Origin: Hyphomonadaceae bacterium
Lineage (GTDB): Bacteria; Pseudomonadota; Alphaproteobacteria; Caulobacterales; Hyphomonadaceae
NCBI GenBank assembly: GCA_030697555.1
Contig: JAUYPV010000002.1
Location: 38,783-102,782 of the forward strand
DNA length: 64,000 nt
Direction: 5' to 3'
The position numbers and the translations under genes were made by a program. How positions within the stretch are numbered: the stretch's first letter is position 1; every line of letters begins with the position of its first letter. A model generated the notes under the pieces. It searched no databases. It was given only the letters and a program-made list of their open reading frames with translations, and was not told the origin of the DNA. This document shows positions 40,311 through 49,540 of this stretch, in pieces.

Positions 40311-40603
40311 GTGAACCTCGCCCCACGACGCACGGCCCGCGCTACCGCCGTCGCAATCTGGTTGGCCGATCCCGCATCCGGTCCACCGCCAGAAGAACTC
40401 GCCGCGCTTGTCTCCGAAGTGCGACCAAGCCGCTCCACGAGTTCCAGTACCGTTGCAGCCAGCCTCTCCAGATCCGCCTCACCGGTCCGCACGACCCGAG
40501 CCAGCTCCACCTCGACCGTACTCACGGCCTTCATCAACGACCGCTCCAGCATATCGCCGGCCATACGCGCACGCTCTTCCAGCGCGTCATCTTCCGCACT
40601 CAT
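40307..40603 (-). CDS. Short GTA gp11-like tape measure protein (98 aa)
   Basis: In-frame ATG at 40603 in ORF 40307..41176: MSAEDDALEERARMAGDMLERSLMKAVSTVEVELARVVRTGEADLERLAATVLELVERL...; positional and coiled-coil evidence. Confidence 0.65.
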   Translation of the reverse strand: MSAEDDALEERARMAGDMLERSLMKAVSTVEVELARVVRTGEADLERLAATVLELVERLGRTSETSAASSSGGGPDAGSANQIATAVARAVRRGARFT

Positions 40604-40626
40604 TCCATCCTCCGATGTTGGAAAAC

Positions 40627-41043
40627 TCAGATCGCCTCGAACGAAATCACGCCCGCCGAAGCCAGCCGGATCGAGAACACCGCCTCGGCATCGTGCTCGC
40701 CGGCGTACACAAGCTCTCCGATCGCAAACGGCCCCGCGAGAACGCCAAAGTCTGCGACCACAAGCTGAAACATCGGCGCCTCCCCAGCGAAATACGCCGC
40801 ACGTAGCCGCGCGTCCGACGCCGCACCGCTGAACACGCCCGATCCCGCGATCTCGATCCGCTTGGTTCCGGCATTCGCGATCAGCTCGCGCCATGCTTCG
40901 AGACTCTGTGCTGTCGTCGCCTCTACCAGCCGCGTGCTCAGGCTGATCGTGCGCGCACGTATTCCAGCAATGATCGCGAACGCCGCCGGTTCGCCGCCAT
41001 CGCCGATCTTCACCAGGACATCGCGTCCTCGCTGTCCGCCCAT
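40627..41043 (-). CDS. GTA gp9-like major tail protein
   Basis: MGGQRGRDVLVKIGDGGEPAAFAIIAGIRARTISLSTRLVEATTAQSLEAWRELIANAGTKRIEIAGSGVF; RBS GGAGGAGAGG upstream. Confidence 0.88.
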   Translation of the reverse strand: MGGQRGRDVLVKIGDGGEPAAFAIIAGIRARTISLSTRLVEATTAQSLEAWRELIANAGTKRIEIAGSGVFSGAASDARLRAAYFAGEAPMFQLVVADFGVLAGPFAIGELVYAGEHDAEAVFSIRLASAGVISFEAI

Positions 41044-41073
41044 GGCCTCTCCTCCTTTTTTTCACCTTGCCTG

Positions 41074-41102
41074 TTGACAGGCAACCTTTTGGTTGCATAT
41101 TG
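41074..41102 (+). promoter_or_regulatory. Promoter/operator for arsR-SRPBCC operon
   Basis: TTGACA at 41074-41079 with AT-rich -10 (TATTGA) about 18 bp downstream; spacer holds palindrome GCAACC-TTTT-GGTTGC (41081-41096). Confidence 0.55.
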
Positions 41103-41108
41103 AAATGC

Positions 41109-41432
41109 ATGGATCTGGTGTTCCGGGCCCTCGCGGACGAAAGCCGCCGCGCTCTGCTCGACAGCCTCAGCGCCAAAAGCGCTCAGACTCTCGGCGAGCT
41201 CTGTTCAGGGCTTTCCCAAGAAGGCGTGGCGATGACGCGACAGGCCGTCTCGAAACACCTTGCGATCCTTGAGGAAGCGAACCTCGTCGCAACCGTAAAA
41301 CGCGGACGCGAGAAGCTTCACTACCTCAACCCGGTTCCGATCGCGGAGATCGCGAACCGCTGGATACGGAAGTTCGAACGCACCCGGGTCGATGCGCTTG
41401 TCGATCTGAAGAAAAGACTGGAGTCAGAATGA
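41109..41432 (+). CDS. ArsR-family transcriptional regulator
   Basis: MDLVFRALADESRRALLDSLSAKSAQTLGELCSGLSQEGVAMTRQAVSKHLAILEEANLV. Confidence 0.92.
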   Translation: MDLVFRALADESRRALLDSLSAKSAQTLGELCSGLSQEGVAMTRQAVSKHLAILEEANLVATVKRGREKLHYLNPVPIAEIANRWIRKFERTRVDALVDLKKRLESE

Positions 41433-41872
41433 CCCAACCCATCCCCCAACCAGATCTTTCGTCGCGCCCTCACGATTCCCACGCCGAACGCTGGATGCCT
41501 TGTCCGCCGGCCCGTCTATACCGCGCCTGGACGCAAGAATTCGATCTCTGGTTCGCCGCGCCAGGCACGGTGGTCATGGATCCTCAGCCCGGCCAGCCGT
41601 GGTTCTTCGCCACCGAGTACAATGGCCATCGCCATCCGCACTACGGCCGCTTCCTGCGCCTGATCCCCGCCCGGCTGGTGGAGATGACATGGGTCACCGG
41701 CAAGGGTGGCACAGAGGGCGCCGAGACTCTTCTGACTGTCGAGTTTACCGCCGAAAACAACGGCACGCGCGTCACGCTCGTGCATCGCGGCTTCCCGCAC
41801 GCCCAGGCAGCAGCCGAAAACGAAAAGGCCTGGCCGCTCGTCCTCGCCCAGCAGGAGGAGCGGCTCAAATGA
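41429..41872 (+). CDS. SRPBCC/AHSA1 domain protein
   Basis: 147 aa; RWMPCPPARLYRAWTQEFDLWFAAPGTV... AHSA1 pattern; overlaps arsR. Confidence 0.85.
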   Translation: MTQPIPQPDLSSRPHDSHAERWMPCPPARLYRAWTQEFDLWFAAPGTVVMDPQPGQPWFFATEYNGHRHPHYGRFLRLIPARLVEMTWVTGKGGTEGAETLLTVEFTAENNGTRVTLVHRGFPHAQAAAENEKAWPLVLAQQEERLK

Positions 41873-41985
41873 CGCCGCACACCGTCGTCGTCTACATCCG
41901 CGCCGAGTCCGACGATTGGGGCGAAGAGGAATTCAAGGCTGCACAGCAACGGAGAGCCAGCGAACAGGCCGCGAGGAAACAATGA
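41869..41985 (+). CDS. 38-aa small ORF in the arsR-SRPBCC operon
   Basis: MTPHTVVVYIRAESDDWGEEEFKAAQQRRASEQAARKQ; ATGA overlap with upstream SRPBCC and overlap with the next gene. Confidence 0.45.
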   Translation: MTPHTVVVYIRAESDDWGEEEFKAAQQRRASEQAARKQ

Positions 41986-42443
41986 CCAACTCGAAATTCG
42001 TCCACGTCACCTACATCCGCACAACGCCCGAAAAGCTGTGGCGCGGCCTCACCGAGCCCGAGTTCACACGCCAGTACTGGGCCAACACGCATCAGGTATC
42101 CGACTGGAAGGTCGGCTCTGACTGGAAGATCGTGATCCCCGACGGCCGCGTCGGCGACGCCGGCAAGGTGATCGAGATCGACCGGCCTCGCAGGCTTGTC
42201 CTCTCGTGGCGAAACGAATTCCTGCCGGAGCTGAAAGACGAAGCCCCGACGCGGGTCACTTACGAGATTGAGCAGCAGGGCGACATGGTGAAGCTCACGC
42301 TCATCCATGAAAGCGATGTGCCCGACTCCAAGCTCATCGACACGGTGTCAAACGGTTGGCCCGTCATCCTCGCCAGCCTCAAGTCGCTGCTTGAGACCGG
42401 GGAGTCGCTGGAATCCACCCGCAAATGGCCGGAGGGATACTGA
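41982..42443 (+). CDS. SRPBCC/AHSA1 domain protein
   Basis: FVHVTYIRTTPEKLWRGLTEPEFTRQYWANTHQVSDWKVGSDWKIV. Confidence 0.88.
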   Translation: MTNSKFVHVTYIRTTPEKLWRGLTEPEFTRQYWANTHQVSDWKVGSDWKIVIPDGRVGDAGKVIEIDRPRRLVLSWRNEFLPELKDEAPTRVTYEIEQQGDMVKLTLIHESDVPDSKLIDTVSNGWPVILASLKSLLETGESLESTRKWPEGY

Positions 42444-42446
42444 TCC

Positions 42447-42938
42447 ATGCCTTCCAATCCCACCGCTATTGCGGTTCAGAAATTCAGGGCCCCGCCGCAG
42501 CGCGTCTACGACGCCATCCTTGATCCCGCGATGATCGCCCGCTTCATGTTCGGCCCGCTGCTGCGCGAAGAGGAAATCCTCCACATCCACAACGATCCGC
42601 GCGTCGGCGGCGAATTCTCCTACAAGGTCCGCCGCGGCGCCGGCGACATCGACCATGTCGGCACATTCATGGAGCTCACTCCGCCCGTTGCGTTTTCCTC
42701 GGAAAACGCAACCGCTATGGAATCGCGGACGCCCTTAGGGCGTCCGGGGCGCATAGTCTTCAGCTGGGCGATAGCCACCGAAAAAGATGGCTCGACCGTC
42801 ATCATCGACATCACGCCGACGCCCGAAGGCTGCTCCGTGCGCCTGATGCATGAAATGGCGCCCGAATGGGCCGACTTCCTCGACCGCTCCCGCACCGCGT
42901 GGCAAAAGATGCTCGGCGTTCTCGCGCAGCTTCTCTAG
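42447..42938 (+). CDS. SRPBCC/AHSA1 domain protein carrying a 20-aa palindrome-encoded insertion
   Basis: VQKFRAPPQRVYDAILDPAMIARFMFGPLL...; relative to two in-window paralogs it has VAFSSENATAMESRTPLGRP inserted before GRIVFSW. Confidence 0.88.
   Translation: MPSNPTAIAVQKFRAPPQRVYDAILDPAMIARFMFGPLLREEEILHIHNDPRVGGEFSYKVRRGAGDIDHVGTFMELTPPVAFSSENATAMESRTPLGRPGRIVFSWAIATEKDGSTVIIDITPTPEGCSVRLMHEMAPEWADFLDRSRTAWQKMLGVLAQLL
42687..42746. repeat. 60-bp double-palindrome element inserted in frame in a coding sequence
   Basis: GTTGCGTTTTCC-TC-GGAAAACGCAAC (12-bp perfect arms), 13-bp spacer, CGGACGCCC-TTA-GGGCGTCCG (9-bp perfect arms); the outer hairpin ends coincide with the 20-codon insertion. 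Confidence 0.75.
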
Positions 42939-43624
42939 CGGCTCTTCGGGTTCTTCAATCCGGTCTTCAGCTTGTTGCGAACCTCTCGCCTGGCGCGGGC
43001 GGCCAGCACGCCGTCATGCTCCTCGAGAAAACCCTTGACCGCCATCGGCTCCCACGGCGCCAGCGAGCGCAACGCCCAGCTCATCGCCTTCACCACCATG
43101 TCCTCGTAATCGTCCACCAGCATCTCGCAGATCGCCAGCGTCCGCTTGGCATCCCCTTTGCCGCCGCGCGTCTTGCCATTCAGCACCACTGTCGAAACCA
43201 GCGCCGCGCGCCGCCACCAGAAATCGTCGGACTTCGCCCAGCGCTTCACATCGGCATCGCTGATGCGGCCCTTCAGCCATGCCGCGCCCGACAGCAGCAC
43301 GCCGAAACTGTCGACCTCCTCCCAGCTCGCCATTCCATCGCCGAACGCCTCGACATCGCGAAGCGCCAGGCTCTCCAGCGCCCCACGGTGCTGATTCACC
43401 ACCTCGCATCCAAGCCAGATCCGTCCCGATTTCGCGAGCGCAAGCCCAACCGCCTTCACATCCTCCGGATGTGCGCCCTTTAGCCTGGCAGACAATCCCC
43501 GCCGCACGCCACGCAGCGCCGGCGTGTTCCGCACCTTCAGCGCCGCAATGGCGCCGAGTGTTTCCTTGACGAGCTTTTCCCGACCCGCCGCCGGAATCCG
43601 CATCGGCGTTGCCCCAGCCGTCAT
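42935..43624 (-). CDS. DNA alkylation repair-like HEAT-repeat protein
   Basis: 229 aa; KLVKETLGAIAALKVRNTPALRGVRRGLSARLKG..., WWRRAALVSTVVLN, MVVKAMSWALRSLAPWEP typical of AlkD-like proteins. Confidence 0.75.
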   Translation of the reverse strand: MTAGATPMRIPAAGREKLVKETLGAIAALKVRNTPALRGVRRGLSARLKGAHPEDVKAVGLALAKSGRIWLGCEVVNQHRGALESLALRDVEAFGDGMASWEEVDSFGVLLSGAAWLKGRISDADVKRWAKSDDFWWRRAALVSTVVLNGKTRGGKGDAKRTLAICEMLVDDYEDMVVKAMSWALRSLAPWEPMAVKGFLEEHDGVLAARARREVRNKLKTGLKNPKSR

Positions 43625-43633
43625 CCGCTCCCC

Positions 43634-45322
43634 CTACGCGGTTGCGGCGGTGCGCCTCGGAATTATATGCGTCGCCGCCTGGATCATGGCGTTGGCAATC
43701 TCCTGTTCACCGGACACGATCAGGTCAGCGCCGAAGCCTTTCAGATGCTCCACTTCAGCATCGCTGTGTGCACGCGCATAGACCTTGACTTTGGGGTTGA
43801 GCTGTCTTGCCAGTTCAACGATCCGGCCCGCCTCGAAGCCGTCCGGCACCGTCACGAACAGCAGATCGGCCTCGGCAATGTTGGCCGCCTCCATTACTTC
43901 GCGCGTGATGGCGTTGCCCGCCACCGCCGCGATGCCGCGTTGCTGCAACTGCTCGACCAGATCAACGCGATCCTCGATCACCGAATACTCAGCCATCGCG
44001 CCATCCAACGCCCTGCCGATCAGCGAACCCACTCGGCCATAGCCCACCAGCACAGCACGCCTGCGCGGTGGAGGCGGCGGAGACGCGGGCGCCGCCCCTG
44101 CTTCCGCTGCTGCACGTTTCTTGGCCCAGCGGTCCGCGATCGCAAACAGCGCCGGATTGAGAATGATGGAAATGATCGCGCTTCCGAGGATCAGGTCGTT
44201 GGCCTGTTCGGATATCAGATCGAACTGCAGGCCGAGCCCCGCGAGAATGAACGAGAATTCGCCGATTTGCGCGCGGTTGATCGACGTAAAAACAGAAACT
44301 TCCGGAGACTGCCCTAGCAACCGAAGCAACCCGATGCTGAGGGCGGTCCGCAGCACCACGATGATCACGACGGTCACCAGCAGCGGCCACGGATTCTGCA
44401 GCAGGATCATCGGATCGAACAGCATGCCGACCGACACGAAGAAGATCACCGCGAACGCATCGCGCAGCGGCAGCGTTTCGTTGGCGGCCTGCTGCGACAG
44501 CTCGCTTTCCGCCATGATCAGGCCGGCGAACAGCGCGCCCAGTGCAAACGAGATGTCGAAAATGGCGGACGCCAGGTACGCGACTCCCAGCGCGATCGCC
44601 AATACGGCAAGCCGGAACAGCTCGCGCGATCCCATATGCACCACTCGGTGCAGGATCCAGGGCACCACCCGCTTGCCTGCCAGCAGCATGATCAGCGCAA
44701 ACGCCAGCACCTTGCCCAGCGTTATCAGAACCGCGAGCCCTGCATCCTGAAGCTGCAGGACGGTGACGCCTTCGCCATTTCCGTTGGCCACCTCGCCGCG
44801 TATGTGCGCCCAGGTCGGAATCAGCACCAGCGCGACGACCATGGCGAGATCCTCGACCACGAGCCAGCCGACGGTCAGCTTGCCGCGTTCGCTCTGCATT
44901 TGCCGCCGCTCCTGCAGCGACCGCAACGCCACCACGGTACTGGCCACCGAAAGCGCGAGGCCGAAGATCACACCTGCCTCGATGCTCCAACCGAAAATGA
45001 CGGCGGCGGCGATCCCGGCCGCGATCATGATCACGATCTGAAGCAGCGTCGCCGGGACGGCCACCGCCCGAACCGACAGCAGGTCCTTGGGCGAAAAATG
45101 CAGCCCGACGCCAAACATCAGCAGAATCACGCCCAGCTCGGCAAGTTCCTGCGCCAGCCCGACATCGGCGACGAATCCAGGCGTAAACGGGCCCAACACG
45201 ACGCCAGCTATCAGGTATCCCACCAGCGGCGAAAGCTTCAGACGCGTGGCCACAGCCCCAAACACAAAGGCCAGTCCCAGGCCAACGGCGAGCAACGTGA
45301 TCAGCGGAGCGTCATGAGGCAC
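43634..45322 (-). CDS. CPA2 cation:proton antiporter with RCK/TrkA-N domain (YbaL/KefB-like)
   Basis: 562 aa; LSPLVGYLIAGVVLGPFTPGFVAD, LIMAESELSQQAANETLPLRDAFAVIFFVSVGMLFDP, VLVGYGRVGSLIGRAL. Confidence 0.92.
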   Translation of the reverse strand: MPHDAPLITLLAVGLGLAFVFGAVATRLKLSPLVGYLIAGVVLGPFTPGFVADVGLAQELAELGVILLMFGVGLHFSPKDLLSVRAVAVPATLLQIVIMIAAGIAAAVIFGWSIEAGVIFGLALSVASTVVALRSLQERRQMQSERGKLTVGWLVVEDLAMVVALVLIPTWAHIRGEVANGNGEGVTVLQLQDAGLAVLITLGKVLAFALIMLLAGKRVVPWILHRVVHMGSRELFRLAVLAIALGVAYLASAIFDISFALGALFAGLIMAESELSQQAANETLPLRDAFAVIFFVSVGMLFDPMILLQNPWPLLVTVVIIVVLRTALSIGLLRLLGQSPEVSVFTSINRAQIGEFSFILAGLGLQFDLISEQANDLILGSAIISIILNPALFAIADRWAKKRAAAEAGAAPASPPPPPRRRAVLVGYGRVGSLIGRALDGAMAEYSVIEDRVDLVEQLQQRGIAAVAGNAITREVMEAANIAEADLLFVTVPDGFEAGRIVELARQLNPKVKVYARAHSDAEVEHLKGFGADLIVSGEQEIANAMIQAATHIIPRRTAATA

Positions 45323-45597
45323 TAATGAGGGGTCTTTCTGCGAATGATTGGATCCGATGAATCAACCTTCGCAGGTCGAGGATTCAAAATGCAAGAAATA
45401 CGTATGTGCGAGTAGAACTTTCTGCTCCGCAGCCTCCTCGCGCCACGACGCCGTTGGGTTCCTCGCTCCCGTCGAATGTCATGGGGCAGCGTTCAGATAA
45501 TCCCACGAACAGCAGCCAATCCAGCAAATCCACGGCCTCGCGCCAATCGGGTCTTAACTAACCTCTGGTCAAACTGGGACGCTCACGGAACCACTTC

Positions 45598-46092
45598 ATG
45601 CGATATCGCCGGACCAATAACCGTCTCCGCATAGTCATGGGCGCAGGCGTCCTGCTTCTGCTGGCCGGCGCGCCGATTCTGCTCGGCGCGACCCGGCCCA
45701 AGGCGGGCGTTCACAGCGACGTCCCTGCCATGCTCGACGTCTACACGACCGGCTTCCACTCGCTCGGCATGGCCGGCATGGTCGCGTTCCCGCTTGCCGT
45801 GATCTTCGCGCTCTGGCTGATGGCCGGCGAGCGCAAGCTGGTGAATCGCAAATATCTCCACGGCAACGCCCGGGACCGTGTCAACTTCGTCGCCTCGCTC
45901 CGCACCCTTGCCATCCTTATCGGCGCGGCCGGCCTGATCGTCGGCAGCCTCTCCGGCCTCTACGCCGCGCTGATCGCTGCTCGCCCCGACCTCGCTTATG
46001 AACTGCCGTTGCCGTTCTTCACCTTCGAGCTTGCACTCGCCTATCTCCTCGGCGGCGGCCTGCTCTACGCCGCCGGACGCGTCGGCCGTTAG
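45598..46092 (+). CDS. Conserved membrane protein
   Basis: 164 aa with about 4 TM segments. Confidence 0.6.
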   Translation: MRYRRTNNRLRIVMGAGVLLLLAGAPILLGATRPKAGVHSDVPAMLDVYTTGFHSLGMAGMVAFPLAVIFALWLMAGERKLVNRKYLHGNARDRVNFVASLRTLAILIGAAGLIVGSLSGLYAALIAARPDLAYELPLPFFTFELALAYLLGGGLLYAAGRVGR

Positions 46093-46154
46093 CGCCTACG
46101 CATTGCTCTAGGCATCATTGTCGGCTTACCTCCGCGCAGAGCTGAGGGGCAGAC

Positions 46155-48149
46155 ATGACCGACTCCATCGCCACGTCAAAACGCATTGAGCTGACCGTCC
46201 GGGCACTTGTCTTGGGCAGCCTCTTGGCCGTCGTCTTCACTGCAGCCAACGTCTATCTGGGCCTGCAGGTCGGCCTCACCTTCGCCTCGTCCATCCCGGC
46301 GGCGGTCATTTCCATGGCCCTGCTGCGGGCGTTCAAGACCTCCACCATCTGGGAGAACATGACCGTCCAGACCGTCGCCTCGGTCGGCGGCGCCATCTCC
46401 TCGATCATCTTCGTCCTCCCGGGCCTGGTCATGGTCGGCTGGTGGACCGGCTTCCCCTTCTGGCAATCCTTCCTGATCTGCGCCTTCGGCGGCATTCTCG
46501 GCGTCACCTTCTCCATCCCCCTCCGCCGCGCCCTCGTCATCAACGCAGCCCTGCCTTATCCCGAAGGCGTCGCCGCCGCCGAAGTTCTGAAAGTCGGCTC
46601 GCGCGGCGAACTCGAAAGCGAAGCCGCCGTCCGCGAGAACAAGGCCGGCCTCCTCACCGTCATCTTCTCCTCCATCGCCTCGGCTGGATACGCCTGGCTC
46701 ATCGCCGCGCGCGTCTTCGTCGGCGAAGCCGCCACCTTCTTCCGCCTCCCCGCAGCTCTCGGCGGCGGCGCCACCGGCGTCAGCTTCGGCATGCAGCTCG
46801 CCCTCCTGGGTGCGGGACACCTCGTCGGCCTCGCCGTCGGCCTCGCCATGTTCACCGGCTTCCTCATCGCCTGGCTCGTCGCCGTGCCCGTGATGACCGC
46901 GATGCAGGGCACGCCGGGCGAAGCCGAAGCCGTCGCCATCGATATCTGGCGCAATCAGGTCCGCTTCATGGGCGCCGGCGCCATCGGCGTCGCCGCCATC
47001 TGGACGCTTCTGAAGCTGATCGGTCCCCTCGTCGGCGGCGTTACCTCCGCCCTGGCCGCCCAGCGCAAGCGCGATTCAAACGAAGCGCTCGACCGCACCG
47101 AACAGGACATCCCGATCACCACGGTCGCGTTTATCTCGCTCGGCGTCCTCGCCGCCATCGCTGTCCTGCTGTGGAGCTTCACCAACGGAACGCCCCTCGC
47201 CTCCAGCGCCCCCGCACTCGTCATCGGCGGCCTCATCTATGTCGTCCTGATCGGCTTCGTCGTAGCCGCGGTCTGCGGCTACATGGCCGGCCTCATCGGC
47301 TCGTCCAACAGCCCTGTCTCCGGCGTCGGCATTCTAGCAATCCTTGTCGCCTCCCTCTTGATGGTCGGCGCCATGACGCTCTTCGGCATAGCCGCCGATC
47401 CTTCGATCGTCGCCTTCGCCCTTTCGATCACCGCCATCGTCTTCTCGATCTCGGTCATCTCCAACGACAACCTGCAGGACCTGAAGACCGCCCAGCTCGT
47501 CGGCGCCACGCCCTGGCGCCAGCAGGCGGCCCTGATCGTCGGCGTCGTCGCCGGCTCGCTGGTCGTGCCTCCGATCCTCGACCTGCTCAACACCGCCTAC
47601 GGCTTCGTTGGCGGCCCGCCAGCCCAGGTGCCAGACGCAGAGCCGCTCGCCGCCCCGCAGGCGACGCTGATCTCGTCACTGGCCAAGGGCGTCATCGAAG
47701 GCGGCCTGCGCTGGGACCTCATCGGCATCGGCGCGCTCATCGGCGTCGCGATCATCATCGTCGACGAAATCCTCAACCGCACGTCGGGCGGCAAGCGCAA
47801 GCTGCCGCCGCTTGCCGTCGGCATCGGCATCTACCTGCCCATGGCGGTCACCACCACCGTCGCCCTCGGCGCGGTCATCGGCACAGTCTACAACAAGTGG
47901 GTCGCCAAAAGTGCCTATGGCGAGACCGCCCGCCGCCTCGGCGTCCTCTTGGCCTCCGGCATGATCGTCGGCGAAAGCCTCTTCGGCGTCTTCCTCGCCG
48001 GCATGGTTGTCGGCACGGACAACGCCGAACCCTTCGGCCTCGTGCCCCCGGACTCAGGCTGGCCCGCCATGATCGCCGCCGTCATTGGCTTCATCGCGAT
48101 AGTCTATGGCCTCTACGCCTGGGCCAGAAACAAGGCGGCGAAGGTTTAG
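46155..48149 (+). CDS. OPT-family oligopeptide transporter
   Basis: 664 aa; ELTVRALVLGSLLAVVFTAANVYLGLQVGLTFASSIPAAVISMALLRAF; PYPEGVAAAEVLKVG. Confidence 0.93.
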   Translation: MTDSIATSKRIELTVRALVLGSLLAVVFTAANVYLGLQVGLTFASSIPAAVISMALLRAFKTSTIWENMTVQTVASVGGAISSIIFVLPGLVMVGWWTGFPFWQSFLICAFGGILGVTFSIPLRRALVINAALPYPEGVAAAEVLKVGSRGELESEAAVRENKAGLLTVIFSSIASAGYAWLIAARVFVGEAATFFRLPAALGGGATGVSFGMQLALLGAGHLVGLAVGLAMFTGFLIAWLVAVPVMTAMQGTPGEAEAVAIDIWRNQVRFMGAGAIGVAAIWTLLKLIGPLVGGVTSALAAQRKRDSNEALDRTEQDIPITTVAFISLGVLAAIAVLLWSFTNGTPLASSAPALVIGGLIYVVLIGFVVAAVCGYMAGLIGSSNSPVSGVGILAILVASLLMVGAMTLFGIAADPSIVAFALSITAIVFSISVISNDNLQDLKTAQLVGATPWRQQAALIVGVVAGSLVVPPILDLLNTAYGFVGGPPAQVPDAEPLAAPQATLISSLAKGVIEGGLRWDLIGIGALIGVAIIIVDEILNRTSGGKRKLPPLAVGIGIYLPMAVTTTVALGAVIGTVYNKWVAKSAYGETARRLGVLLASGMIVGESLFGVFLAGMVVGTDNAEPFGLVPPDSGWPAMIAAVIGFIAIVYGLYAWARNKAAKV

Positions 48150-48553
48150 GCAGCCTCCACTACCGCCTTCAGCCTCAGCAGCGCGCGCCACTGGCCCGGC
48201 TCGGGCCGCATCGCGTCCGTGAACACCGGAACCAGCAGCACGCAGCGCCAGCCCTCCATGTCGAGGCTTGTCTGGCCCAGCACCGACCGCACCGTTGCAA
48301 TCGCCTCCTTCGCCTGCACGCCCCCGCCATCTCTCGACACGCACACCAGATCCACCCTGTGCGTGCTCATCTCGACATCCGCGCCGCCGGCGGGCTCGCT
48401 CCCATGCCTGCCGAACTCCAGATACGGAAACGCCAGCCGCGGCCCGCCGATCTCCCCAACACGCAGCGGATCGCCCAGCACCGCCGCCACGTTCTCATCC
48501 GCTCGCAGCGCCTGCAGAATGGCAACCTCCAGTGCCGCCTCCGCGCCGCTCAC
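48146..48553 (-). CDS. GTA gp8-like tail terminator/neck protein (DUF3168)
   Basis: MSGAEAALEVAILQALRADENVAAVLGDPLRVGEIGG..., LVCVSRDGGGVQAKEAIATVRSVL. Confidence 0.82.
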   Translation of the reverse strand: MSGAEAALEVAILQALRADENVAAVLGDPLRVGEIGGPRLAFPYLEFGRHGSEPAGGADVEMSTHRVDLVCVSRDGGGVQAKEAIATVRSVLGQTSLDMEGWRCVLLVPVFTDAMRPEPGQWRALLRLKAVVEAA

Positions 48554-49122
48554 AACCGCACCCGACGCCAGGGCGAGATCAGCCCCGCCACGTCCTCCGG
48601 CAATGGTCCCGCCAGCGTGCCGGCATCGCGCGAGTGGTACGCGTGCGCGACCAACCGCTTCACCGCCAGCCGCAGCCCCTCCGCAACATCGTCAGCTCCC
48701 TCGCCAAACCCAGCGACATAGTCGATCTCGATCCCGTCCACCCGCCGCCCCGGCCAGGGAAACGCCCCGCTCGTCCACACCAGCCGCGCCGACCGCCCAG
48801 CCGCCAGGGTGAACCGCTCGGCCACATCCTCCGCTTCGCCCTCGGCGTACCGAACCGTCACGGAGAGCAGCTCGCCCGCCGGTCTCACCGGCAGCCGCAT
48901 CACGCGCGTCTCCATCGTCAGCATCGGCCAGCGATCCAGCGCTACCCGCAGCGTCCGTGAGATCATCGCGACGCCGGCCAGTTCCTCGACCCGCGCCCGG
49001 GCACCCGCGATCAAACTGCCGACAAGGCCGTCCTCGCCCTCATAGGCGATCCGCAGATAGTCCTTCGCCTCGGCCAAACCCAAAGGCTCGGCCGCCGGCC
49101 CCGCCAGCGTCGTTACAATCAT
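48550..49122 (-). CDS. GTA gp6-like head-tail adaptor
   Basis: MIVTTLAGPAAEPLGLAEAKDYLRIAYEGEDGLVGSLIAGARARVEELAG is the hallmark gp6/HK97 gp6 connector N-terminus. Confidence 0.88.
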   Translation of the reverse strand: MIVTTLAGPAAEPLGLAEAKDYLRIAYEGEDGLVGSLIAGARARVEELAGVAMISRTLRVALDRWPMLTMETRVMRLPVRPAGELLSVTVRYAEGEAEDVAERFTLAAGRSARLVWTSGAFPWPGRRVDGIEIDYVAGFGEGADDVAEGLRLAVKRLVAHAYHSRDAGTLAGPLPEDVAGLISPWRRVRL

Positions 49123-49177
49123 TCCTGTTTTCCTTCTGAGTTCCGTCCTAGGCTTTGCGCCCACACGGGAGACGCCG

Positions 49178-49540
49178 ATGATCACCGGCCTCAATCACGC
49201 GAACATCTCGACAGCAAAGCTGCAGGAGACGATCGACTTCTTTGTCGGCGTTATCGGCCTGAAGATCGGCCCGCGACCGGACTTCGGCTTTCCGGGCGCC
49301 TGGCTCTACGCCGGCAACCAGGCCGTCCTTCATCTGGTCGAACGGCCGGGCGCCCGCGATGCCGAAGGCGCTCTCGACCACATCTCCTTCACGGCCCCGG
49401 ATTTCGAGGCCGCCCTCCGCCGCCTCGACCAGCTCGGCATCCATTATCGCTGGTCCCACATCCCAAGCGGTTTCGGCCGCCAGGCCTTCGTGAAAGACCC
49501 AAACGGCGTCACCATCGAACTCACGAGTCCGCCAGCCTGA
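49178..49540 (+). CDS. VOC family (glyoxalase/bleomycin resistance) protein
   Basis: MITGLNHANISTAKLQETIDFFVGVIGLKIGPRPDFGFPGAWLY... FVKDPNGVTIEL. Confidence 0.9.
   Translation: MITGLNHANISTAKLQETIDFFVGVIGLKIGPRPDFGFPGAWLYAGNQAVLHLVERPGARDAEGALDHISFTAPDFEAALRRLDQLGIHYRWSHIPSGFGRQAFVKDPNGVTIELTSPPA

Noticed and set aside
45323-45597. Possible small RNA or tRNA in the 275-bp gap before the 45598 gene
   Set aside because: No recognisable RNA fold or conserved motif; only isolated TTAA half-sites.
46442-48721. 759-aa plus-strand ORF overlapping the OPT transporter and GTA neck genes
   Set aside because: Extremely Arg/His/Pro-rich shadow translation of a GC-rich real gene (OPT transporter in another frame).
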